Assembly (NCBI GenBank): GCA_040394475.1 | Contig: JBEBSD010000014.1 | Span: forward strand, 1-64,000 | Length of the DNA stretch: 64,000 bases | Reading direction: 5' to 3' | Source of the DNA: JBEBSD01 sp040394475 | GTDB lineage: Bacteria > Bacteroidota > Bacteroidia > Cytophagales > Spirosomataceae | Shown here: in pieces, positions 34,761 through 45,700 of the stretch | How positions within the stretch are numbered: the stretch's first letter is position 1 | Layout: every line of letters starts with the position of its first letter | The notes under the pieces: generated by a model | The model's input: the letters and a program-made list of their open reading frames with translations, nothing else | What the model was told of the DNA's origin: nothing | Databases searched by the model: none | Program-made: the position numbers and the translations under genes

Positions 34761-36251
34761 TTAGTATCCGGGATTCTGAGACAATCCACTAATCACGACC
34801 TGAAGATTGGGAATAGGAAGCAACAATTTAGCGTCTGTCAGATGGAACGCTGTTGAGGGAATAAATACTTTCTGTTTCTTTTCCCGCTCACCATGTGCCG
34901 TCATTACTTCCATAGCTTTGCCCGTCCGCAACAGATCAAACCATCTTTGATTTTCAAAACAAAACTCTACCTGTCTCTCCTTCGCAAGGACCTTCTGTAT
35001 GCTGGCTTTATCCGTAGCGGGTAGTGAGCGTGTCAATCCTGCCCGATATCTCACTTGGCCGATGTAGGGAACAGCTTCGGCGGAACGATTCAATTCGTTA
35101 AGTGCTTCAGCATACATCAATAATACATCAGAATACCTTAAAATGGGGAAGTTATCGCCGCACCTCCGGTCGGGCGCCGATACGGGAGGTTTGAATTTAT
35201 TACAGTAGGAGATGGGCCGGATGACGCCATCATAGTCAGGCCCTGTCCACACTCCAATGGAAACTTCTTTACGTCTGTCCCCTTCCTCAAAAGCTTAAAT
35301 TAAGTCTCTGGTAGGCATATTCCAGCCGTGCCAGCTATTATTGATAACGACACCGGAGCGTTGGGTAATTGCTCCCCCTGAAGTATGCGGAACAAACCGG
35401 AAAATAAAGTCTTGCGCCATGCCGGCATTATTTTCGGAATACTGGACAGCAAATATGGACTCTCTGTGATTCTTGTTGAGCGGATCGAAGACATCGGAAT
35501 AAGCTGCCAGTAATTCATATTCTCCGCTTTGGATAACCTCTTTCAGCGTTGCCTCAGCATCCACGTAGTTCAACCGGGTCAGGTATACCTTTCCTAATAA
35601 TGACAACGCGGCTCCTGCTGTCGCTCTCCCGGCCTCCTTTACATCTTTTGCTGCTTTCAGGTGAGTGGTCGCCTCCTTTAGGTCTTTTATGATGGCATTG
35701 TATATTTCTTCAGTCGTGCTCCGCGCAATCCCGGTTGCCTGTTCATAATCAATTGGTGTCGTAATAAGAGGGATTCCGCCAAAAAGTCTTACCAGATTGA
35801 AATAATAGAGCGCTCTCATAAACTTGGCTTCTCCCAGCGTGCGCTCTTGTAAAGCCGGGTTCGACCATGTAAGTGGACGGTTAAGTTCGGATAGCAGCTT
35901 ATTGCATCGGGTTATTCCCCGGTAGGAGGTCGTCCAAAAAGCATCAAAAGTCCCCTCTGTTGAAGCCGTTGATTGGAAGAAATCAGACGGCTGCCAGCTA
36001 GAGGAAGAGGCATTTTCTGAGGCATTGAACATGAAAGACGTATTGTCGGACGGTATTTCGGCAAGGATCCAGAATTGGGATCTGGTATAGTCGCGGAGCG
36101 GCGTATACAACCCGTTGGCCATCCCGATAAAATCATTCTCACTTTTGTAGAAGCTGCCTTCATTGAGGCTGGTTTCAGGGAATTGTTCCAAAAAGCGGTC
36201 CGAACAGGCGCTCAATAGCGACAATAGGATAAGATAAATGAGGTGTTTCAT
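34761..36251 (-). pseudogene. SusD/RagB-type outer-membrane lipoprotein with one in-frame stop codon
   Basis: The substrate-binding partner of the SusC at 36265. The ATG at 36251 opens a lipoprotein signal (LILLSLLSAC, Cys near 16) and a typical SusD start (SDRFLEQFPETSLNEGSFY). TPR-like helices follow (GEAKFMRALYYFNLVRLFGG, a SusD hallmark). At 35295-35297 a TAA interrupts NMPTRDLI-stop-AFEEGDRR. The frame continues unbroken to 34761 with further SusD signatures (FPILRYSDVLLMYAEALNEL, KERQVEFCFENQRWFDLLRTG, LLLPIPNLQV). No frameshift or second stop exists and the total length (about 496 codons) is normal. A GAA or similar codon changed to TAA, a sequencing error or readthrough would all explain it. 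Confidence 0.9.
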
Positions 36252-36264
36252 TAGCACAAAATAA

Positions 36265-39200
36265 TTAGAATGAAAGATTTAAGCCCATAGAAAAGGTCCT
36301 TGCCATAGGATAAGAGGCAATGTCAAATCCCGGAGCGAGGTCAATACTGCGATTAGAAGCTTGTGCTTCCGGATTTGCTCCTTTATAGCGCGTGAACATC
36401 AGAAGATTTTGTCCGGTTATATACAACCGGGCAGAGCCCTTTGGATGCACTGCCTTACTCCACTGTGAGGGGAGCGTATATCCCAGGCTGATATTGGAAA
36501 GCCTTAGAAAAGACGCGTCTTCGATCCATAAATTCGACATGGTATGAGAGTTCGTTCCTATTTCTCCGCCTACCGCTCCATGCCTGCCGTCTCCCGGGGA
36601 CTCCGGGCTTCTCCATCGATTGACCCACTCTTTGTGGATGTTGAAATGAGCATTGGTGTTATCCAGTGTTTGCCGGAGACCGTTTACTACTTTACCGCCG
36701 TATTGTCCACTCAGGATGACAGATAAATCAAAATTGTTATAGGATAAATTATTGGTAAAGCCGTAGAAGAATTTCTCGTGAGGATTCCCCAGTATTGCGT
36801 AGTCGGTAACAGGGTTAATAATACCGTCTGCATTGAGGTCTTTGAAGGTGGGACCACCCAGGATATGCCCGTTGGAACGAGGGAAGTTAGGATTGGCAAG
36901 GTCTTCGGCGGTTACTAGGCCGTTGAAGATATATCCGTAAAACTGTGCGATCGGCTTTCCTGCCATGGTAATGTGGCTAGGGTTCCCGTCATTATCTCCA
37001 GAATACACCGGATCATTGTTGTTATTGAGCGAGAGCACCTTGTTCCTGTTAAAAGCAATGTTAAAATTACTGCTCCACGTTAGATTTCCGCTTAACGGTT
37101 TAATTCCCAGGTTTATTTCTAATCCTCTGTTTTGAATGCTGCCGATATTAATGGTTTGAGAGGTGAAGCCGGTGACTGCCGGGATCCGGTTGTTGATTAG
37201 CATATCCACACTTTTACGGAAGTAATAATCAGCAGTGAAACTGATCTTTTCACGAAAGGCAAGGATGTCAAAACCGAGGTCGAGCTGCCGGGATTCTTCC
37301 CATGTCAAGTGCGGATTACCGATACCGATAGCCAGCGCGGATACTTGCTGATTGTCGATCAAATAACTTTCTGACCCTACTCCCGCGACGTGACTGTAAT
37401 TTCCGATATTATTATTGCCGCTTTTTCCAAAGCTGCTTCTGATTTTGAAATCATCAATGGCTTGAATATCCTTCATAAAATTCTCCTGTGAAATCCGCCA
37501 GGCAACGGCGACAGATGGAAAGTTGGCGTAGCGGTTGTTTGATCCGAACCGGGAGGAACCGTCCCGTCGAAACGTAGCTGTCGCAAGGTATCTGTGCTTA
37601 TAGGAATAATTTACTCTTCCGAGATAAGATAACATCGTCCATTTCTGGATATCCTGCCCCCAGGACCGTATCGCTTGTGCGGCGTTAATGGTCGTCACAA
37701 CATCAGACGTAAAGGGGACTGCGTCCAGGTTAATGCCATTGCTTCTGAAGGATTGCGCCGTATACCCTAAAAGTGCGTCGAACAGATGGTCGCCGACCGA
37801 CTGGCTGTAGGTGAGGATGTTTTCATTCAACCAGTTAAAAGAATGGCTTCTGCCCAAGGAAGCGGAGCCAACAGTTGCCTGATTGGGCGGACTGTTGGGG
37901 CTGCCGATGGTAGTGGGGGTGTAGGTCGAATTTTCTACATTGTTCAGAATGCCATTAAAGGAAGATTTTAATTTAAGGCCTTTCCACAACTCCACGTCAA
38001 CATAAAATATCCCCATCGTTTGGAAGTTCTGGTTTTTCCGTTTGATTTCGCGAAGTGCAAACAAGGGATTGACTCCTGACCACGCCGATTTATAGACATT
38101 AGGAGGTGAATTGATAAACGGGATCAGGTTGCCATTTTCATCATACGGTTTCATTACGGGGTTTTGCCAGAGTGCATTCCCGATAATATCGTCTCTGCCG
38201 GAATTGGAAGTAGTCCTGTTTTGTCTAATATAAGTGGGAAGGAGAGAAGCGCCCAACGAAATTTTATTCCCCAGTTTGCTGTCGGCCGATAGTTTGGCGG
38301 AAAACCTTTCAAATCCGGTGTGTCGTACGACTCCCTCCTGCTCGAAATAGCCTAAATTGAGGCTGAATTTCGAGTTGCTGTTTCCCCGGCTTATTCCAAT
38401 GTTATGATCTTGTATACGGGCGTTCTGAAGAATAAGGTCGTACCAATCAGTTCCTTCTCCGATCATTTGGTCGTAGTGGCGGTATTCCTCCGGAAAATCT
38501 TCCAAGGTGGCTTCCCGTTTCTCCCGGTCGTAAATGATCTTTGTAATCCGCTCGCGTTGCAATTCGGCAAATTCACGTTGGTTCATCAAAACAGGCCGCC
38601 CTTTCTCAGGGACACTCTGTACACCCCGCATGGACGAAATCTGAATCTGAGTTCTGTCGTATTGTCCTTTATTGGTGTTGATCAGGATGACGCCATTGGC
38701 TCCCCGGGAGCCATAGATAGCGGTAGAAGAAGCATCTTTTAATACCGTAATCGATTCTATATCCGAGGAGTTCAGCAACGACAAGGGATTGGTGTTGAAA
38801 TTCATATCGGCAGAGTAGGGCATTCCGTCAATTACGTATAGGGGCTGGTTGCCTGCCCCCATAGAACCTGTTCCTCTGATTTTGATCGACGCCCCGCCTC
38901 CTGGTATTCCAGAGACCGACTGAATCCGTACCCCGGCAACCTGACCCACCATTTTCTGATCTATGGACGCGACGGGAAGGTCTCTGATGGTTTTTTTATC
39001 AACGCTTCCGATGGCTCCTGTCAGGTCTTTCGATTTTTGTGCTCCGTATCCTATCACTACTATTTCTTCGAGCGCTTGCCTGTCTTCCTCCAGTGAAACA
39101 TTGATGACATTCTGGTTGTTGATAGGCACTTCCTGAGAAGCATAGCCGATGAAAGAAAACACCAGTCTGCCGCTTCCGTCGGATAACATTAGCTCATAAG

Positions 39201-39762
39201 CCCCGTTTATATCCGTAATTGTGCCGCTGCCGGTTCCTTTCAACATGACCGTCACTCCTGGCAATGGTTCCTGGTTCATAGTTTTCACCAATCCCGTTAT
39301 TTTGAATTGCGGGTAGTTTTCAAGGATTTGTTCTTTCGGGGGAGCAATCAGGGCAGGTAAACGGATGCGTTCTTTTTTCGGCGAAAGAAGTATCTGGCGT
39401 CCGTTTATTTTGTAATCAATTGGGGCAGCGCGAAAGATGACTTCAAGCGTTTCTTCTATAGAGGCAAGATTAACGCGCACATCGATCCTGGCCTTGGTAT
39501 TGACTTGCGCGTGACTATAGAAAAAGCGGTAATCCGTTTGTTTTTCGATGTCTTTGAGTACCTCCCTGATGGGTGCGGCACTTTTTGAAAGTGTAATGAG
39601 TTTCGGATTGCCGGCAGGTGCAAAGCCTTGCGCGGTTTGGAAAAGAAAAGTGGCCGCTAGGATAAGGGACGTGACCATAAGCCTCTTAGTTGATGGGATA
39701 GCATGCCAAAGCTGGCTGGGATCAGAAGATACGCTTCTGATCCGGTTTCGGAATAATTTCAT
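36265..39762 (-). CDS. SusC/RagA TonB-dependent receptor with N-terminal STN signalling domain
   Basis: 1165 residues from the ATG at 39762; a frame from 39828 adds 22 residues before the signal region. The N-terminus has a membrane/signal segment (MVTSLILAATFLFQTAQGF). The STN domain (about 50-120; ITLSKSAAPIREVLKDIEKQTDYRFFYS) passes the ligand-bound state to a FecR anti-sigma factor. A CarboxypepD_reg domain follows (ITGLVKTMNQEPLPGVTV), then the plug (EEIVVIGYGAQK, DLPVASIDQKMVGQVAGV, YVIDGMPY, AIYGSRGANGVILI) and the barrel, ending FSMGLNLSF. It is followed after 13 bp by the SusD gene, and a sulfatase precedes it. The ligand is probably a sulfated glycan (inference from the sulfatase). 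Confidence 0.96.
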   Translation of the reverse strand: MKLFRNRIRSVSSDPSQLWHAIPSTKRLMVTSLILAATFLFQTAQGFAPAGNPKLITLSKSAAPIREVLKDIEKQTDYRFFYSHAQVNTKARIDVRVNLASIEETLEVIFRAAPIDYKINGRQILLSPKKERIRLPALIAPPKEQILENYPQFKITGLVKTMNQEPLPGVTVMLKGTGSGTITDINGAYELMLSDGSGRLVFSFIGYASQEVPINNQNVINVSLEEDRQALEEIVVIGYGAQKSKDLTGAIGSVDKKTIRDLPVASIDQKMVGQVAGVRIQSVSGIPGGGASIKIRGTGSMGAGNQPLYVIDGMPYSADMNFNTNPLSLLNSSDIESITVLKDASSTAIYGSRGANGVILINTNKGQYDRTQIQISSMRGVQSVPEKGRPVLMNQREFAELQRERITKIIYDREKREATLEDFPEEYRHYDQMIGEGTDWYDLILQNARIQDHNIGISRGNSNSKFSLNLGYFEQEGVVRHTGFERFSAKLSADSKLGNKISLGASLLPTYIRQNRTTSNSGRDDIIGNALWQNPVMKPYDENGNLIPFINSPPNVYKSAWSGVNPLFALREIKRKNQNFQTMGIFYVDVELWKGLKLKSSFNGILNNVENSTYTPTTIGSPNSPPNQATVGSASLGRSHSFNWLNENILTYSQSVGDHLFDALLGYTAQSFRSNGINLDAVPFTSDVVTTINAAQAIRSWGQDIQKWTMLSYLGRVNYSYKHRYLATATFRRDGSSRFGSNNRYANFPSVAVAWRISQENFMKDIQAIDDFKIRSSFGKSGNNNIGNYSHVAGVGSESYLIDNQQVSALAIGIGNPHLTWEESRQLDLGFDILAFREKISFTADYYFRKSVDMLINNRIPAVTGFTSQTINIGSIQNRGLEINLGIKPLSGNLTWSSNFNIAFNRNKVLSLNNNNDPVYSGDNDGNPSHITMAGKPIAQFYGYIFNGLVTAEDLANPNFPRSNGHILGGPTFKDLNADGIINPVTDYAILGNPHEKFFYGFTNNLSYNNFDLSVILSGQYGGKVVNGLRQTLDNTNAHFNIHKEWVNRWRSPESPGDGRHGAVGGEIGTNSHTMSNLWIEDASFLRLSNISLGYTLPSQWSKAVHPKGSARLYITGQNLLMFTRYKGANPEAQASNRSIDLAPGFDIASYPMARTFSMGLNLSF

Positions 39763-39911
39763 ATAAAATAAGTTTTTTGATAAACAATCAGGCTTTGGAT
39801 GCGGCCCTCTCCCGGGCGGCACCTGCAAGGGTGAATGTTGGTAGCAATTACCCTTGTTCTGGTTACGATGGTATTACATTTTCATGTTTATGTTAAGGGA
39901 TTGAGTAATGC

Positions 39912-41366
39912 CTATTTGGAGGATGGGGTCTGCCACATAGCTGAAAGCCGCTTTTCCCAGGTAGCCAAAAATGCTTCTTCGCTAACCGTAATGTCGGGCC
40001 CCATGGACTGTCGTCCTTTTATGATTTCTTCAATTGCTTCCGGATGAGGCCCTTTGTCGGCCTCCAGGATCCAGCGATCTAACACTGTATTTAATTCATT
40101 GAGCTTGTTTTTATACTTGGGATTATTGGCCAGGTTAGCGATTTCGTGAGGGTCATTTTTTAAGTCGTACAATTCAAGAGGTGGCCGTTCGGGCGCCATA
40201 AACAGGAGCTGGGCGGCTGTTAATTGTCCTTTTTCCTGCAGGACTTTCATTAGGGTCCAAACCGGGTACGAATAGCGTTTATACGAGCTGTATTGGGTGT
40301 AGGGTCTTTCAGGGTGAAAGTTCCGGATCAGTTTAAAGTCTTTGGTACGTACCATACGGATGCGGTCAAGCGTGCCGTCGCACCGGTCCCGCGCCGCGAA
40401 AACATAGTTATTAGGACGCGATTTTTTATTTAAAAAGTCGCGTCCCTGCATATAAACCGGCTTGGCGATACCGGCGAGTTCCAGTGCAGTCGGAGCGAAG
40501 TCGATGTTACTGATCAGCCGGTTGCTTTTAACACCTTCCGGAAGCATGCCGGGCCAGCTTATAATCAGCGGGGCATTTATGCCGCCGTCATATAAAAATT
40601 GTTTATCACGGATATGCGCCCTTCCATGATCGCCAAAGAAGAATACAATTGTGTTTTTTTCCAGTCCGTCTTCGCGCAGTTTGTCGAGTATTACCCCTAT
40701 TTGTTGATCCAGCAATTGAATGGTTTCGAGGTAAAGCGCCCAATCCTGCCTGGCAATCAGGTGATCAGGATAATAAGGAGGTAATATTACTTTGTCGACA
40801 GCCACAGGCCGCGAGAGGTCGCGTTCAAAAGGGCGGTGCGCATGTGTTAAGTGAACCTGGGCGAAAAACGGTTGACCGGGTTTGCGTCCTGACCAGCTGA
40901 ATCCGTCGTACATTTCCGCTGCGTTGTGTTCGAAATTATAGCCTGACGAATATGGACCGTTCATTTCCGGACCTTTGGAATTGGCGAGGTAATAGCCTTC
41001 GTTTCTTAGTAATTCTGTAAAGGGCTTTATCTGCTCAGGAAGAACCGCTTTTTTCGTTGGAAATTGGTTATGACTATTAATACTAACCGCATGCATCCCG
41101 GTAATAAAAGCCGATCGGTTGGGGGAGCATACAGCCCCTACGGTGATGTGATTGTTGTAAAGAACTCCTTTTTTAGCTAACCGGTCAAGATTGGGGGTAT
41201 GGACAAGCGTATTGCCGTAACAGCCCAAATCGTTGCTGAGATCATTGGCAACAATCCATAAAATATTGGGACGTTCGACGGGGAGCTTTTTTAGCTGACC
41301 CATGGTGTTTTGATGGTTCAATAACAAAAAGATACTTGCCAGTACTACTATAATGGATTGTTTCAT
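39912..41366 (-). CDS. Secreted arylsulfatase-family sulfatase (formylglycine type)
   Basis: 484 residues. Signal peptide IIVVLASIFLLLNHQNTMGQ. NILWIVANDLSNDLGCYG carries the two Asp calcium ligands; AVCSPNRSAFITG has the CxPxR formylglycine site (Cys80). FFFGDHGRAHIRDKQF supplies Asp-His and a Lys of the sulfate pocket. The overall pattern is close to heparan N-sulfatase-like (S1 subfamily 8-like) enzymes. It lies 149 bp upstream of the SusC gene, so sulfate removal from the imported glycan is the natural reading. A sulfatase-maturing enzyme is not in the window. Confidence 0.93.
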   Translation of the reverse strand: MKQSIIVVLASIFLLLNHQNTMGQLKKLPVERPNILWIVANDLSNDLGCYGNTLVHTPNLDRLAKKGVLYNNHITVGAVCSPNRSAFITGMHAVSINSHNQFPTKKAVLPEQIKPFTELLRNEGYYLANSKGPEMNGPYSSGYNFEHNAAEMYDGFSWSGRKPGQPFFAQVHLTHAHRPFERDLSRPVAVDKVILPPYYPDHLIARQDWALYLETIQLLDQQIGVILDKLREDGLEKNTIVFFFGDHGRAHIRDKQFLYDGGINAPLIISWPGMLPEGVKSNRLISNIDFAPTALELAGIAKPVYMQGRDFLNKKSRPNNYVFAARDRCDGTLDRIRMVRTKDFKLIRNFHPERPYTQYSSYKRYSYPVWTLMKVLQEKGQLTAAQLLFMAPERPPLELYDLKNDPHEIANLANNPKYKNKLNELNTVLDRWILEADKGPHPEAIEEIIKGRQSMGPDITVSEEAFLATWEKRLSAMWQTPSSK

Positions 41367-41544
41367 ATGTTTGGAACAAGGTTTAGAAAGTTCAAAGTAT
41401 CTTCAAAATTTGGATGCCGGTTTCACAGAGACTTCAACTTCAATGACTACTTGAGATAGATAAAGCGTCAATAATCCACACGTGTTGAACAACACTGGTG
41501 TTTTTTTCATACTTTCGATTGTTTTTTGATAAACATTTAGTGAG

Positions 41545-41608
41545 CGTAACCTTCTCCCGAGGTTACGAGGCGTCGTTGGTGTTGGTAGCACCGGCGACGC
41601 ATTTTTTT
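41545..41608 (+). terminator. Two consecutive hairpins followed by a T run (terminator-like)
   Basis: CGTAACC (41545-41551) pairs with GGTTACG (41561-41567). Immediately after, GCGTCG (41570-41575) pairs with CGACGC (41595-41600), with an inner GGTG/CACC step, then ATTTTTTT. In plus orientation this has the form of an intrinsic terminator, but no plus-strand gene ends here. It lies between FecR and the sulfatase, both minus strand. It could end an antisense or small RNA; 41367-41635 holds no protein gene that I can support. Confidence 0.45.
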
Positions 41609-41635
41609 AAAAGACGCACTGCATGGGCATGGGGG

Positions 41636-42646
41636 TTAAGGGTGGCAAATCGTTCCTTCAATGTAAATTTCGCTGCCATACAGCGAACATGTAACGCCAT
41701 TCACATCCTTTAGCAGGTTTATTATTTCTGCCAGGTTTTCCTTTTCAAGGTCGGCTGTAAACGGACAGATCAGGGCCTCACGGTTATCAATGTAAATTTT
41801 GACATCGAATTTTTTCTCTATCTGGTCCAAGACAGCCGTAAACGGCTCTTCATCAAAAACCATCCTGACCCTGGGTGCGGTTAGTTCTTTTGGAGCTGCT
41901 GCCGGGACCAGGGTGTTTACCTCCATGGTTTGAGCTGTTTTGGAGTAGATGGCCCGCTGATTGGGCGCCAGGATAAGGGGCGGGGCGTCTTGTTTTTTAC
42001 TGCTGATACTGACTTTCCCGGTAAGTAACGAGGTTTCCACAGAGGGGTCTTTGTCGTAAGACCGGACGTTAAAGGAAGTGCCGAGTACGCGGATGTCAAT
42101 GTCGCCTGTATGGACAATAAAAGGTTTGTCCGGATTGTGAGAAATATCAAAGAAAGCTTCCCCTTCCAGGAATAGCTCCCGGTAAGGGCCTTGTCCCAAC
42201 TGCTGGTCATATCGGATACGGCTCCCGGTCTTTACCCATACCACCGAACTATCCGGAAGCTGAATTTTGATTGCTTCTGTGTCGGAAGTGGCAACGGTAA
42301 CCATCGGATCCGGGGTGGGAGCGGGTCGGTAATGCAAGGCTGCGAAGAAGAGCAGTCCGGCCACTGCTGCCGCAGCAGAAAGCCATTGGAGGGTGCGTCC
42401 GCTCCCGGGCACAACTTCCGGAACGAGGTTCGTATCCGGAAGTTGTGTGAGCCGGGAATGGATTCCGGAGAAAATACGGTCTTTCAATTGCCGCGCGCGC
42501 TTCTCATCGTCGGTAAGCGCTGCTTTGATCCCTGCCTCGCGGAAAGTAAGGGTGTCGAACCACTGGTGAAGCTCTTCCAACTCCTCAGGGGAACAGCGGC
42601 CGTTTTCCCGCTTTTGCAATAACTTTGTAATTCGTTCCGGTAACAT
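41636..42646 (-). CDS. FecR-family anti-sigma factor
   Basis: 336 residues from the ATG at 42646; nine more residues are possible from 42673. The cytoplasmic N-terminus (about 1-75) binds the sigma factor; one membrane helix WLSAAAAVAGLLFFAAL follows, then the FecR domain (IQLPDSSVVWVKTGSRIRYD, LFLEGEAFFDIS, FIVHTGDIDIRVLGTSFNV) and a DUF4974 domain at the end (FTAVLDQIEKKFDVKIYI). It should receive a signal from the STN domain of a SusC receptor. No sigma factor gene stands directly upstream, where a BspA-like gene is found instead; the nearest is at 33947, beyond sulfatase, SusC and SusD. Confidence 0.93.
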   Translation of the reverse strand: MLPERITKLLQKRENGRCSPEELEELHQWFDTLTFREAGIKAALTDDEKRARQLKDRIFSGIHSRLTQLPDTNLVPEVVPGSGRTLQWLSAAAAVAGLLFFAALHYRPAPTPDPMVTVATSDTEAIKIQLPDSSVVWVKTGSRIRYDQQLGQGPYRELFLEGEAFFDISHNPDKPFIVHTGDIDIRVLGTSFNVRSYDKDPSVETSLLTGKVSISSKKQDAPPLILAPNQRAIYSKTAQTMEVNTLVPAAAPKELTAPRVRMVFDEEPFTAVLDQIEKKFDVKIYIDNREALICPFTADLEKENLAEIINLLKDVNGVTCSLYGSEIYIEGTICHP

Positions 42647-42713
42647 TCTCAATTGTCTTTGGTTATAAGACAATGGCCGGAAAGAATTGTACTAAGTAAG
42701 GGGTGTTGTTTTT

Positions 42714-45700
42714 TTATTCGACTACGAGTTTCAGGATGGTATGCTTGTTTTCCTTCTCAACGGTTACTATATAGATTCCGGGAGCCAGTTTTCCTGTATA
42801 CAGCAGTCCTTCTTGTTCCGGAGTATACTCGAGCCGTACATTTTCCTCTTTTCCCAATAAGTTGCGGACTTTGACAGTTGTTCCCTTCATTCCTCCCGGG
42901 ATGGCGATGCTGGTTGTGCCGTTGAATACCGGATTAGGATAGAGCATCGCCCGGGCAGCAGCAGGATCCGGTTTTTCGGAAACGATATCGGAATAGGCGA
43001 AGGTGGCATCCAGGTCGACTATTTTCAGGCGATAGTAAAACACATTTCCCAGGGGCTGGTTAGGCGGAAGGCTTATCCAGGGGTGATCCGTAAAAGTGTA
43101 GTTTGCCCCGTTTTGATTTTCGCCGCCGGAAGCTCTTACTGTTGCCAGGGGTTCAAAGGTTCTTCCGTCGGTACTCCGCTGGACTTCAAAATGGGAAACG
43201 TTGACTTCCCGGGTGGTCTGCCATTGGAGCAGGACCCCGTTTTCCTTTTTTTGGCTGTTGAAGGCAACCAGGTTCACAGGCAAGGCAGCGTCGTTCTGTC
43301 CTGTGAGGAAAAAGGCGCTAAAGCCTGTTACGCTGAACCTAACTTCCCAGAAGCTGTAAGTTTCGTTCCAGATCACAGCCTTGGGTACGATATAAGTAGG
43401 TTTTCCCGGATGCAGGATCGTCAGCCCGTCGAGTGAATAGTCCCCGTGGAACTGGGCGATACGGATATTTCCGGGCAGGTTATCGAGGGGGCCGGTAGGT
43501 AAACCGGCGTTTTCCTCGGTTCCATAGGCGGCATTGTAGGCGTTGAAATCTTCCTGGGTGTAATAGAGGGTCACATCGGCGGTTCCATTTGTTGCCTCGA
43601 TTACCGGAGCCAGATCGTAGTGCCGGCGCAGGTACCTGGCTTTGTGGAAGGAAATGATTCCATCTTTGGTCCAGGTGGTGGCATTCATTTCACCGCTTAC
43701 CAGGGGAACTTCTCCTTTGGGTTCCACCATCGCAACCAGGTTACAGGCATCGAAGAAATAATTGTGGACTTCCAGCAACCAGCGGTTTACGGACGTTCCA
43801 TCCGGTGCGAGCGTTAACGAAGTACAGGCAACTTCAAACACGCCCAAATCGACCTGTTCGTCTTGAATGCGTTCCTCGCCTGCCAGGTCAGTGGTCCCGG
43901 CCTGCACGGCATATCTTGTCGTATTGGTAAGCGGGTTCCCCGAATTGATAGCGGGACTGTTGGGCAGGAGCAGGTAGTTCCCGTTCGTAAAAGGCGCACC
44001 CGCAGGAGCAGGGGCATTAACAAAACGGGGGTCGGTGTTCAGTACGTTGATCCCGGCATAGCCTCCTTGAACAATACTGTAGCTAACCGTAGCGGCGCCT
44101 GGTCCGGCATCCGTAATGCCGGCTGCATTCCCCCAGACGATACTGTTATGCAAGACAGGGGAGGCATCTTCATTGGCTATTGCGGAGGAAGAATTACCGC
44201 TGATGGTCACATTGGTCAGGGTGGGATTAGAGGATAGGTTATACATTCCCGCCCCTTGAGGCGCCTGATTACCACTGATGATTACATTGGTCAGGGAGGG
44301 GGTAGGGACCGGGGGATCTTCCATTGAATTTGCCATCCGGAATTGAATGGTCAAAACCGGATGGTTAAAAATTCCGCCGCCTTTATGAGTGGCTGTATTT
44401 CCGCTGAATACCATGTTGCGCATGTTGGGACTGCCTGCTGCATTGAACATTCCCCCTCCCAGACCGTCGTCTCCTTGTCCTGCAAAATTATTGATAATGT
44501 GTACGTGGTTAATGCCCGGACTGCCATCAATATTATACCAACCGGCTCCCCACCGGTGGTGGATCACTTTTCCGTTGACGTGAAGGTAGCTGTCGCTGTC
44601 GGCATTGCCGTTGGCTATCGTAAAACCATCCATGAGAAAGGAATCATTCGGTTCATTCCCCGTACTGATCACCACGTGGTAGGCATTGTCCGACCCATCC
44701 GCCGCTACACCGACCTGCCCGCTTAGTATTGTACCCGATCCGGTAGGCATTGATTGGGGCAGAATACGTTGGTGGCTGAGGTCTGTGATTGTATTGGCGG
44801 GGTCGAATCCGCCATACAGGTGCGTGAACGGTACCATTACAAAGGCGTTCTCTCTGTTATCCGGTGCGCTGGACTGCGACTCGCCGGCATGGTATTTGGG
44901 CTTGTAGGTCCCTTTGGCCACATAGATTTTAAGCGGATTTTCCGCGTTCCAACCGGCGCCGGGGCCCCATTTTACACGCGCCCATTTCAAGGCATCGGCC
45001 AGGTCGCGGGCTGCGTTGGTCCAGCTGTTCCCGTTACCATCGGGCGTTGCTGCGTTTTGGTCTACATAAATAACATTGCCGGGTGAGGGCATAATGTTGA
45101 TACCGCACAGTGCGTCTTTGCGATCGAAGTAAATAATCCAATTGTATTGGTTGAGTAATTGGTCCCGGGCTGCTGCGCCCTCACAAAAGACAAGTCCGGC
45201 GGCGTGGAGAACAACGTTTTCTTTTAGATTGGTCAGGCCGGCCCATCCCATAAGGGTATGATCGTAGTTCTCTGTGGAAAGCTTGCTGCCGCTAAGCATA
45301 TTCGACATGGAGCTTACATTCGTTATATCCCATCCGCCGAGGTTCTGGTCAAAGCTATTCGTAAATTGAAGCATGCCGTCCATTTGCGTAACCTTAGCGA
45401 CGTCCCACCTGCCGATATCCTGGTTAAAGGCAGTCGCGGAGTGAAACATAAATGCCATATTCTCAACCTTAGCGACGTCCCATTCGCTGAGATCCTGGTT
45501 AAAGGCGGATGCGTTATAGAACATGGTATACATATTGACGACTTCCGACGTTGTCCAGGTGCTGATATTCCCGTTAAAAGCAATCGCGTTATGAAACATT
45601 CCGGCCATATTAGTAACCTTGCTGACATTCCACTTGCTGAGGTCCTGGTTGAAAACCGTGGCGTTTTGAAACATACCGTTCATGTTCGTTACGTTACCGA

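Noticed and set aside
41403..41713. Small frames around the tandem hairpins
   Set aside because: They overlap the hairpins or the FecR gene end and show no protein-like composition.
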